From NCBI RefSeq assembly GCF_002909445.1, contig NZ_PPXC01000010.1:1-64000 (forward strand): a DNA stretch of 64,000 nt, in the 5' to 3' direction. This document shows positions 55,369-62,746 of this stretch, piece after piece; the stretch's first letter is position 1, and every line of letters starts with the position of its first letter. The notes below the pieces were generated by a model. The model made no database searches. It saw nothing but the letters and a program-made list of their open reading frames with translations, and was not told where the DNA came from. Origin of the DNA: Arthrobacter glacialis (GTDB lineage Bacteria; Actinomycetota; Actinomycetes; Actinomycetales; Micrococcaceae). Both the position numbers and the translations under genes were made by a program.

Positions 55369-57462
55369 GTGCAAGATCCCGCAGCTGACCCCCTGATCGG
55401 GTCCACCGTTGATGAGCGCTACCTGGTTTTGTCCAAGGTGGCTCACGGCGGCATGTCCACAGTGTATTTAGCCAAGGACTTGCGCCTACACAGAAACATT
55501 GCGCTAAAGATCCTGCATCCGCACCTGGCCACCGATGCCGCCTTCATTGCCCGGCTGCAGCGGGAGGCCCAAAGTGCGGCGAGCCTCTCCCACCCCCATG
55601 TGGTGCAAATCCATGACCACGGTGTGGGCCCGCAGCACGCCTACCTGGTCTTTGAATTCATTGACGGCTACACCCTGCGTGATGTCATCAATCAACGTGG
55701 GGCCCTGAGCCCACGGCAGGCGCTGGAACTGCTGGATCCCGTCGTTGAGGGCCTGGCGGCCGCGCACAACGCCAGCCTGGTTCACCGGGACGTAAAGCCC
55801 GAGAACGTGCTGATTTCACGTCAGGGCTGGGTCAAGATCGGTGACTTCGGCTTGTCCCGTGCCGTCACCACCAACACCAACACGGGAACCTTGCTGGGCA
55901 CAGTGGGCTACATTGCCCCTGAGCTTGCCCAGGGCCACAATGGCGATGCCCGCAGCGACATTTATTCCGCCGGCATCATGCTCTATGAACTACTCACAGG
56001 CGTCCAGCCCTTCCGCGGCACAGTGCCGGTTGCCGTGGTCATGGCGCACATCCAAGATGACGTTCCGGCGCCTTCCCTTGCCATTGCCGGGCTCCCTCCG
56101 GTCATGGACGAGCTGGTGCGCTACATGACCGAGAAGGATCCTGACCACAGGCCTGCCAATGGCGCCGCACTCCTGGAGGACCTCCGCCATATCCGCCAGA
56201 CACTCACGCCTGCCGAATTGGATTTTGGCGGCACCCCGTTGGGCCAGCGTCCCGTGGTGGGATCCAACGCCAACACCGAGGCTATTTCCCAGGCAACCTC
56301 TGCGATTCCCAACGATGCCACCAGCGTGATTGCCGCCCCCAACTTCCCCACCTCAGTTCTGCCGCCGTCGTCGAGGCTGTACACCGAGGATTCCCGCACG
56401 GACATGTACGACGCCGGGAACACCAGCGCCGCGCACATCGGCGCCAGCTCCTATGCCCAGGCGGGAGACGGCACCTCCGCGCCTGCCCTTTCCAAGCGCC
56501 AGGCCAGCGCCGATGCCAAGGCCCGCGCCAAGGCAGCCGCCACACCGCAAATAGTTCTTGGCCCCAAAAACCCCCGGCGCAGGGCCCTGTTGTGGAGCCT
56601 TCTGGTGGTGCTGCTCTTCGTCGTTGTCGCGGTTGCCGGCTGGTTCCTCGCTTTGGGTCCCGGCGCCCTGTCAACGGTCCCTGACGTCCACAACAAGACA
56701 GTGGCACAAGCCCAGGAACTGCTGCAGGCCCAAGGGTTTGAGCTGCTACCAACCTCCAACGTGTTTGATGAGAAGGTTGCTGCCGGTTTTGTGGTGGCCA
56801 CCGATCCCGGCGCCGGGGAATCGATCCGGAAGTTTCAATCGGTCACCTTGAAAGTCTCGGCAGGGCCTGTTCTCTACAAGGTCCCCGCCGTGACCGGGCA
56901 GGCACTGGACGCGGCCCAGAAACTCCTCACCGACGGCCAACTGGCCGTGGGCACCGTCACGGAGACCTTCGACGAGAAGGTGCCGGCCGGCGTCGTACTG
57001 AGTCAGGATCCAGCCACGGGGAAAGAGTTCCGGGCCAACACCAAAGTGAACCTGGTGGTCTCCAAGGGGCCGGAGCCCATCCCTGTCCCGGCCTTGGCAG
57101 GCAAAACCGAAGCCGACGCCGTGGCAGCCCTGAAGGCCGTGGGTCTGGTGGCAGCCATCGCTCCCGAGCGCGTCAACAGTCTCACGGTTCGCACCGGCTC
57201 GGTAGTCTCCCAAAGTCCGGACGCGGGCAACCTCAAGGCCGGCGACACCGTCACCCTGACGCTCTCCAAGGGACCGCGGATGATCACTGTACCCAACCAG
57301 GTGGGCAAGCAGGTTGACGCCGCCACCAAGGCGCTGGAGGACCTGGGCTTCAAGGTCAGCGTGGAGAAGCTGCTGGGTGGATTCTTCGGAACAGTGCGCT
57401 TCCAGACGCCCGACGGCGGCCAAGCCCCGGAAGGCTCCACCATCGTGCTGCAGGTCATCTAG
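55369..57462 (+). CDS. pknL: serine/threonine protein kinase with four PASTA domains (PknL-like)
   Basis: 697 residues from GTG at 55369. The cytoplasmic kinase domain (about 18-280) has the glycine loop KVAHGGMSTVYLAKD, ALKIL (ATP lysine), LVHRDVKPENVLI (catalytic aspartate), IGDFGLSRA and GTVGYIAPELAQGHN. A juxtamembrane region of about 120 residues follows, then one membrane helix (about 403-428). Outside are four PASTA repeats (about 433-697), which bind muropeptides or lipid II. Synteny with Rv2175c and aroG marks it as PknL. M. tuberculosis PknL lacks PASTA repeats, so this one has a sensor part of PknB type. Confidence 0.93.
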   Translation: MQDPAADPLIGSTVDERYLVLSKVAHGGMSTVYLAKDLRLHRNIALKILHPHLATDAAFIARLQREAQSAASLSHPHVVQIHDHGVGPQHAYLVFEFIDGYTLRDVINQRGALSPRQALELLDPVVEGLAAAHNASLVHRDVKPENVLISRQGWVKIGDFGLSRAVTTNTNTGTLLGTVGYIAPELAQGHNGDARSDIYSAGIMLYELLTGVQPFRGTVPVAVVMAHIQDDVPAPSLAIAGLPPVMDELVRYMTEKDPDHRPANGAALLEDLRHIRQTLTPAELDFGGTPLGQRPVVGSNANTEAISQATSAIPNDATSVIAAPNFPTSVLPPSSRLYTEDSRTDMYDAGNTSAAHIGASSYAQAGDGTSAPALSKRQASADAKARAKAAATPQIVLGPKNPRRRALLWSLLVVLLFVVVAVAGWFLALGPGALSTVPDVHNKTVAQAQELLQAQGFELLPTSNVFDEKVAAGFVVATDPGAGESIRKFQSVTLKVSAGPVLYKVPAVTGQALDAAQKLLTDGQLAVGTVTETFDEKVPAGVVLSQDPATGKEFRANTKVNLVVSKGPEPIPVPALAGKTEADAVAALKAVGLVAAIAPERVNSLTVRTGSVVSQSPDAGNLKAGDTVTLTLSKGPRMITVPNQVGKQVDAATKALEDLGFKVSVEKLLGGFFGTVRFQTPDGGQAPEGSTIVLQVI

Positions 57463-57485
57463 CGCCGCCCCTGTCGCTGGGACGA

Positions 57486-57533
57486 CGAAACGGTCATCCG
57501 CTGACGCTATTTCAGCAGCGGATGACCGTTTCG
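57486..57533. repeat. first hairpin at the pknL/aroG junction
   Basis: CGAAACGGTCATCCGCTG (57486-57503) and its exact reverse complement (57516-57533) make an 18-bp stem around a 12-base loop, 23 bases after the pknL stop. Confidence 0.9.
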
Positions 57534-57554
57534 GTGTCTCAAGGATGAGCGGGT

Positions 57555-57638
57555 GCAGAAAAGTCCCGTTCAAAGGACCCGGGAACGGCTTCGGGCGTCC
57601 GCGAAGCGGGCGGGGTCCTTTGAACGGGACTTTTCTGC
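57555..57638. repeat. second, branched hairpin at the pknL/aroG junction
   Basis: Arms 57555-57580 and 57613-57638 (26 bp, GCAGAAAAGTCCCGTTCAAA...) are exact reverse complements. The 32-base loop holds an inner stem, GCTTCG...CGAAGC. It ends six bases before the aroG stop codon. Confidence 0.9.
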
Positions 57639-57643
57639 GGGAA

Positions 57644-59041
57644 CTACTTGGACTTGCCCAGTGCTTCAGCGACCAGGAATGCCATTTCCAGTGACTGCTT
57701 GTGGTTCAGTCGGGGGTCGCAAACAGACTCGTAGCCGGTCAGGAACGCTTCCTGGTCCACGGGGTCGGCGCCACCGAGGCACTCGGCCACGTCGTCGCCG
57801 GTCATCTCCACGTGCAGGCCACCCGGGAAGGTACCCTGGGCCTGGTGAACTTCGAAGAAGCCGCGGACTTCATCAATGACGTCGTCAAAGTTGCGGGTCT
57901 TGTAGCCGTTGGGCGAGGTGACTGTGTTGCCGTGCATGGGGTCTGTGACCCACAGCACCTGCGCACCGGAGGCCGTTACTTTCTCCACCAGGTTCGGCAG
58001 CTTCTCCCGAATGTTGGTGGCACCCATGCGCGTGATGAACGTCAGGCGGCCGGGTTCGCGGTTCGGGTCAAGCTTTTCAATGAGGCGCAGTGCATCATCA
58101 GGGGACGTGGTGGGGCCAAGCTTCACACCGATCGGGTTGCGGACACGGGAGAGGAACTCCACGTGGGCCTGATCCAGGTCCCGGGTGCGCTCACCAATCC
58201 ACAAGAAGTGGGCGGAGGTGTCGTAAGGAAGGCCCGTGCGTGAGTCGATCCGCGTCAGTGCGCGCTCGTAGTCCAGCAGCAGTGCCTCGTGGCTGGCAAA
58301 GAATTCAACAGTCTTCAATGCCTCAAAATCGGCACCGCAGGACGCCATGAACTTAATCGCGTTGTCGATGTCCTTGGCCAGCTGCTCGTAGCGGCTGTGG
58401 GCCGGGTTGGAGGTGAAGCCCTTGTTCCACTCGTGCACGCTGCGCAGATCGGCAAAGCCGCCCTGCGTGAAGGCGCGGATCAGATTCAAGGTGGATGCCG
58501 AGGTGTGGTAGGCCTTGAGCATGCGCGCGGGATCGTGCTGGCGGGATTCCGGGGTGAAGTCGTAGCCGTTCACGATGTCGCCACGGTATGCCGGGAGGGT
58601 CACGCCGTCGCGCGTTTCATCATTGGAGGAACGCGGCTTGGCGAACTGGCCGGCCATGCGGCCCATCTTGATGACAGGCAGCTGGGCGCCGTAAGTGAGC
58701 ACCACTGCCATCTGCAGGATGGTCTTGACGCGGGCGCTGATCTTATCCGCCGTGGCGGCTTCGAAAGTTTCGGCACAGTCGCCGCCCTGAAGCAGGAACG
58801 CCTTGCCCTGGGCAGCCTGGGCCAACCGTGAACGCAACACGTCCACTTCACCGGCAAACACCAGCGGCGGCAGGACCGAAAGCTCCTTCACCGTGGGCTC
58901 AAAGGCCGGGGACTCGGACCAGGTGGGCTGCTGGGCAATAGGCAACTCGCGCCAAGCATCCAGGCCCGGATATACGGCAGCACCGGGGACGGAAATTCCG
59001 GCGGCGGGTGCTTGTGTCGAGGTAAAAGTTAGATCAGTCAC
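57644..59041 (-). CDS. aroG: 3-deoxy-7-phosphoheptulonate synthase, class II
   Basis: 465 residues from GTG at 59041. It condenses PEP with erythrose 4-phosphate to start aromatic amino-acid synthesis. Class II motifs are AFLLQGGDCAETFE (metal-binding Cys), VIKMGRMAGQFAKPRSS, PAYRGDIVNGYDF, SAHFLWIGERTRDLDQAHVE (shortened here), GVKLGPTTSPDD, RMGATNIREKLP, WVTDPMHGNT (metal ligand His) and HVEMTGDDVAEC. TAGGCT six bases before the GTG suggests leaderless mRNA. The neighbour order pknL-aroG matches M. tuberculosis Rv2176-Rv2178c. Confidence 0.97.
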   Translation of the reverse strand: MTDLTFTSTQAPAAGISVPGAAVYPGLDAWRELPIAQQPTWSESPAFEPTVKELSVLPPLVFAGEVDVLRSRLAQAAQGKAFLLQGGDCAETFEAATADKISARVKTILQMAVVLTYGAQLPVIKMGRMAGQFAKPRSSNDETRDGVTLPAYRGDIVNGYDFTPESRQHDPARMLKAYHTSASTLNLIRAFTQGGFADLRSVHEWNKGFTSNPAHSRYEQLAKDIDNAIKFMASCGADFEALKTVEFFASHEALLLDYERALTRIDSRTGLPYDTSAHFLWIGERTRDLDQAHVEFLSRVRNPIGVKLGPTTSPDDALRLIEKLDPNREPGRLTFITRMGATNIREKLPNLVEKVTASGAQVLWVTDPMHGNTVTSPNGYKTRNFDDVIDEVRGFFEVHQAQGTFPGGLHVEMTGDDVAECLGGADPVDQEAFLTGYESVCDPRLNHKQSLEMAFLVAEALGKSK

Positions 59042-59047
59042 GCCTTA

Positions 59048-59053
59048 AGCCTA
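59048..59053 (-). promoter_or_regulatory. candidate -10 box, leaderless promoter of aroG
   Basis: TAGGCT on the minus strand is followed by six bases (TAAGGC) and GTG at 59041. Confidence 0.5.
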
Positions 59054-59140
59054 TCCCCCCGAACGACTGGCCAGAAACCAGTCCATGTCCTGAGATGGCG
59101 CCTGGACTAGATACCGGCCGGTGCGGCTGGTATTTGGCCC

Positions 59141-60031
59141 CTATTTGGCTGATTCCTGCGGGTCTTCCACAGCGGGAGGCATGGCCTCCTGAGTATTCGT
59201 CTTGGCACCAATGATGCTTACCGTACCGGGCAACAACGTCGGTTCCGGTTCCAGCCGCACAGCACCGGCCGGATTCTTGGCATCGCCTACGGTTGCTTTG
59301 CCATCCTTGCCGTCTTTGCCGGGGGCCGCCTTGGTGTTCTTCTCGGCCTTTTCGGCCGCCAGTTTCTCCTTAACGGTGGTGGCGTAGGAGTCAACATATT
59401 CCTGGCCGGAAAGTCGCATGAGTTCATACATGATCTCATCCGTGACGGACCGCTGCACGAACCTGTCATCGGCCATGCCCTGGTACCGGCTAAAGTCCAT
59501 GGGTTCACCAAAAATCACACCCAGGCGGCGGATGGTGGGGATCCGCCGGCCAATGGGCTGGACCTTGTCGGTGCCAATCATGGCGACAGGGATCACCGGC
59601 ACGTTGGCCGTGAGCACAAGCTTGGCCACCCCCACTTTGCCACGGTAAAGCCTGCCATCGGGGCTGCGTGTGCCCTCGGGATAAATGCCCAAAAGCCCGC
59701 CATCCTTGAGCACCTGGACGCCCGTGTCCAGGGAACTCGCGGATGCGGCGCCTCCCGAACGGTCCATGGGCAGCTGGTTGGTGAGCTTAAAGAAGGCCGC
59801 CGTCAGCCGGCCCTTGATGCCCTTGCCGGTGAAGTAGTCGCTCTTGGCCAGAAAAACCACTGGCCGCGGCACCATGAGGGGCATAAAAATGGAATCGGAG
59901 AAGGACAAATGGTTGCTGGCCAGCACCGCCGGACCCTCGGTCGGCAAGTTGTCCAGGCCCTTCGTCCAGGGACGGAACAGTACCTTCAGGACCGGGCCCA
60001 GAAAAATCTTCTTCAATACCCAATAGATCAC
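59141..60031 (-). CDS. plsC: 1-acyl-sn-glycerol-3-phosphate acyltransferase
   Basis: 296 residues from GTG at 60031 with GAGGAGGA upstream. It acylates lysophosphatidic acid to phosphatidic acid at the membrane. The catalytic H-x4-D is H41-LSFS-D46 in SNHLSFSDSIFM. The substrate motif YPEGTRSPDGRLYRGK lies at about 119-134. PVIPVAMIGTDKVQPIG is the fourth family motif. The tail of about 70 residues is Lys/Ala/Glu-rich and probably disordered. M. tuberculosis has a PlsC homologue (Rv2182c) in the corresponding region. Confidence 0.94.
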   Translation of the reverse strand: MIYWVLKKIFLGPVLKVLFRPWTKGLDNLPTEGPAVLASNHLSFSDSIFMPLMVPRPVVFLAKSDYFTGKGIKGRLTAAFFKLTNQLPMDRSGGAASASSLDTGVQVLKDGGLLGIYPEGTRSPDGRLYRGKVGVAKLVLTANVPVIPVAMIGTDKVQPIGRRIPTIRRLGVIFGEPMDFSRYQGMADDRFVQRSVTDEIMYELMRLSGQEYVDSYATTVKEKLAAEKAEKNTKAAPGKDGKDGKATVGDAKNPAGAVRLEPEPTLLPGTVSIIGAKTNTQEAMPPAVEDPQESAK

Positions 60032-60210
60032 TGTGGTGTTCCTCCTCTGGTGCTCCCGGCTGCAGGCAGACCGAGTTCAGCGCGGTACCCCCGCCATGGA
60101 CGTACCAACAGTAGTCTAGTGACAGCGGCAGCAATTAGTGCACAGCCCAGCCGTGCCAAATCAAGCAATCTATCCGGCGAATCACACCGGGCAGGAAAGG
60201 GGCCATCACC

Positions 60211-60954
60211 ATGGCGCTAGCGTTCCGTTCAGAGGGGCACGGGGATTTGGCCCGTGTCGGTGTTGCTGTTTGCCATGGGTTCACTGGTTCGCCGGTCAGC
60301 ATGCAGGGATGGAGCGATTATCTGGCTCAGGAAGGATTCGCCGTCAACATGCCCTTGCTGGCTGGCCACGGCACCACCTGGCAGGAGCTGTCCAAAACTC
60401 CGTGGGAGCATTGGTACCGGGACTTTGAGGCGTCCTATTTGGAACTGGCAGCCCGGTGCGACACTGTTTTTGTTGCCGGCATGTCCATGGGAGGGGCCTT
60501 GGCGTTGCGGGTGGCGGCACTTCATCCTGTGGCGGGGGTGGCCGTGGTGAACCCGGGGCTGACGTTCAGTGATCCGCGGGCCAAATACTCCGGGCTGCTC
60601 AAGTGGCTGCTCAAGAGCGTGCCCGCCATTGGGGACGACATCAAAATGACTGGGATCAGCGAGGAGGCCTACACCCGCACACCCGTCGCAGCCGTGCACG
60701 AACTGTCCCAACTCTTCGCGGACACCATTGCCAGGTTGCCGCAGGTTACGGCAGCCACGCTGGTATTCCGCTCCAGCGTGGACCACGTGGTGCCCGACAC
60801 CAGCATTTCCTTGCTGAAGGAAAACCTCAGCAATGCCGAGCTGCAGCTGGTGACGCTGGAAAACAGTTACCATGTAGCCACCATGGACAACGATGCACCG
60901 TTGATCTTTTCCCAGTCAGCTGACTTCTTTCGGAGGAACATTCATGCACTCTGA
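60211..60954 (+). CDS. alpha/beta hydrolase (carboxylesterase/monoacylglycerol lipase-like)
   Basis: 247 residues. The fold is marked by GVAVCHGFTGSPVSMQGWSD (oxyanion segment HGFTG), then the nucleophile elbow VAGMSMGGALALR with the serine at about residue 92, the acid in SSVDHVVPD (about 190) and the histidine in NSYHVATMDND (about 218). The pattern resembles the Est30/monoglyceride lipase group acting on short-chain or monoacyl esters. GGAAAGG lies upstream of the ATG. Divergent from plsC, and followed with an 11-bp overlap by a small membrane protein, so the two are probably an operon. Confidence 0.92.
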   Translation: MALAFRSEGHGDLARVGVAVCHGFTGSPVSMQGWSDYLAQEGFAVNMPLLAGHGTTWQELSKTPWEHWYRDFEASYLELAARCDTVFVAGMSMGGALALRVAALHPVAGVAVVNPGLTFSDPRAKYSGLLKWLLKSVPAIGDDIKMTGISEEAYTRTPVAAVHELSQLFADTIARLPQVTAATLVFRSSVDHVVPDTSISLLKENLSNAELQLVTLENSYHVATMDNDAPLIFSQSADFFRRNIHAL

Positions 60955-61480
60955 CCCCGGCGCGGGCACCCCGCACCCCGGCGGCACTGACGATGAGGTG
61001 TGGCGCGACCTTGTAGCCCGGCTGGAAGAACCCGAAGATTCGTTTCTGGACGCCCCCGATGCGACAGCACTACCACCAGCCACCGTCGAGCCCGACACCA
61101 AGGGCGTCGTTGACTTTGACCCCCTGGGCGTGTGGCAGCGTCAGGAGGCTCCGGCACCCATGGAACGCCCCGGAACTGATTACACAGCAGACGGTGCCCC
61201 GTCACAGGGTCCCCGCGACTATGTTGCCGAGGACGACGACGAGGGCTTTGTGCCGGAGGAACTGCCCAGCCTGGCCAATTCCGAACCAGCCATCGTGCTG
61301 TCTTGGATCGGCGCGGCCGGCGGCCCCATTTTTCTCGTCATTGCTGCCATTTTTTGGCGCCAAATCCCCATGATGCTCGTGATTGGTGTGATAGCGGCAT
61401 TCCTGGCCGGAACCGGCTACTTGCTGTACCGGCTGCCGAACCACCGCGACCACGACAGCGGCGACGGCGCCGTTGTCTAG
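60944..61480 (+). CDS. hypothetical acidic membrane protein
   Basis: 178 residues, start overlapping the hydrolase end by 11 bp. A long acidic, Pro/Asp-rich cytoplasmic part (about 1-115) precedes two close membrane helices (about 119-138 and 142-163) and a short charged tail (HRDHDSGDG). The overlap points to translational coupling with the lipase-like gene. No family was recognised. Confidence 0.8.
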   Translation: MHSDPGAGTPHPGGTDDEVWRDLVARLEEPEDSFLDAPDATALPPATVEPDTKGVVDFDPLGVWQRQEAPAPMERPGTDYTADGAPSQGPRDYVAEDDDEGFVPEELPSLANSEPAIVLSWIGAAGGPIFLVIAAIFWRQIPMMLVIGVIAAFLAGTGYLLYRLPNHRDHDSGDGAVV

Positions 61481-61528
61481 TTGGCTCCACAGGATCGGCT
61501 CAGGCGCCGCGGCGAAGTTGGCAAGCGG
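61481..61528. other. 48-bp convergent junction without a long hairpin
   Basis: The two genes end 48 bases apart. No long inverted repeat is present, unlike six of the other seven convergent junctions in the window. Confidence 0.6.
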
Positions 61529-62584
61529 CTAGGCGCTGGCGTCTCGTTCCTTGTGCGCCCTGACCCGGGCCAGGTCGGCTGCGCCGATCAACCCGGCAGC
61601 CGGACCCAATTGGGCCACCGTGATGTGGGCTTCTTTTCTGTAGCCCCGTCCGGTGAGATTCCGGGCATAGGCTCGGCGGGCAGGCTCCAACAACAGCTCA
61701 CCGGCGGTGCTTAACCCGCCCCCGATGATGAAGAGCGCAGGATCCAAGGCGGCAGCCAAGTTGGCGATGCCCAGCCCAAGCCACTCGCCCACCTCGGCGA
61801 CCAGTTCCTTCGCCGTCGCCTCACCCTGCAAGGCGAGCTCCGTGACAACAGTGCCGGTGATGTCCTTGCCCCGACCGTTGACGGCGCCCAACAATCCGGC
61901 AGCCATGGGTGAATGCTTCTTGGCTAGTTCCCGGCCTTCACGGCCTAGTGCATTGCCCGAGGCGTACTGCTCCCAGCAACCCCGATTGCCGCACTCACAG
62001 CGGTGGCCGCCCGGCATGATGATTTGATGGCCAAACTCGCCAGCCATGCCAAAACTGCCGCGCTCCACCCGCCCGTCCATGACCAGTGCCCCGCCAATGC
62101 CGGTTCCCAGCGTCAGCATGACGAGCCTGTTCTGGCCGCGGCCGGCTCCAAAGCGCCATTCGGCCCAGCCCGCAGCGTCGGCGTCGTTGGTCACCAGGAC
62201 TGGGCGCCCCAGCATGGCTTCCAGGGTCTGGCGCAGGGGCTCCTCGCGCCACGCCAAATGCGGGCTGAAAACCACCGTGGACCCGTCCAAGTCCATCCAC
62301 CCCGCAGCCCCAATGCCAATGGACTCCACGTGGTACTTCGCATCGAGTTCGTTGACCAGCTCCACAATGACGGCTTCCACGGCACGGGCATCACGCCCGG
62401 GCGTATCCCGGCGCAGTTGAGCCAAGATGGCGCCGTTTCCATCCACCACCCCGGCAGCAACTTTGGTGCCCCCAATGTCAATGCCCAGAGCCAGGCCGCC
62501 ACGGTTGGGGCCGCTTACGGGCGCGGCCAGGGCGGGTGCGGGGTTCGGAGCTGGAACAGCGGAATCGGGAGGCGGCAATTGCAT
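61529..62584 (-). CDS. glk: ROK family glucokinase
   Basis: 351 residues. The phosphate loop LGIDIGGTKVAAGVVD starts at about residue 33. The catalytic aspartate lies in VTNDADAAGWAEWRFG and the second phosphate motif is LTLGTGIGGALV. The ROK zinc motif is complete in CECGNRGCWEQYASG, and EFGHQIIMPGGHRCECG has the histidine ligand. It phosphorylates glucose with ATP and in actinobacteria can serve in carbon repression. A proline-rich start of about 28 residues precedes the fold. TAGACT six bases before the ATG suggests leaderless expression. The window therefore holds two glucose kinases. Confidence 0.93.
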   Translation of the reverse strand: MQLPPPDSAVPAPNPAPALAAPVSGPNRGGLALGIDIGGTKVAAGVVDGNGAILAQLRRDTPGRDARAVEAVIVELVNELDAKYHVESIGIGAAGWMDLDGSTVVFSPHLAWREEPLRQTLEAMLGRPVLVTNDADAAGWAEWRFGAGRGQNRLVMLTLGTGIGGALVMDGRVERGSFGMAGEFGHQIIMPGGHRCECGNRGCWEQYASGNALGREGRELAKKHSPMAAGLLGAVNGRGKDITGTVVTELALQGEATAKELVAEVGEWLGLGIANLAAALDPALFIIGGGLSTAGELLLEPARRAYARNLTGRGYRKEAHITVAQLGPAAGLIGAADLARVRAHKERDASA

Positions 62585-62590
62585 TGGCTC

Positions 62591-62596
62591 AGTCTA
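62591..62596 (-). promoter_or_regulatory. candidate -10 box, leaderless promoter of the ROK kinase
   Basis: TAGACT on the minus strand is followed by six bases (GAGCCA) and the ATG at 62584. Confidence 0.5.
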
Positions 62597-62650
62597 GTCA
62601 GCACGGCGAATCAATTCACCAAATTGAAAGTGTGAGCTGGACAACATAAA

Positions 62651-62666
62651 GTTACTCACCGGTAAC
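62651..62666 (+). promoter_or_regulatory. TetR-type operator candidate before the acyl-CoA synthetase gene
   Basis: GTTAC-TCACCG-GTAAC is a 16-base dyad 81-96 bases upstream of the GTG at 62747. Similar TTAC-N6-GTAA sites precede fatty-acid genes in actinobacteria, where TetR-family regulators bind them. The regulator is not in this window. Confidence 0.5.
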
Positions 62667-62746
62667 AAAATTGTCCCGGCAGATGGCCTGCTGGCCGGAT
62701 AGAGTAAAGCAACACCAACGCAGGCCCACATATCAAAGGAGCTATT

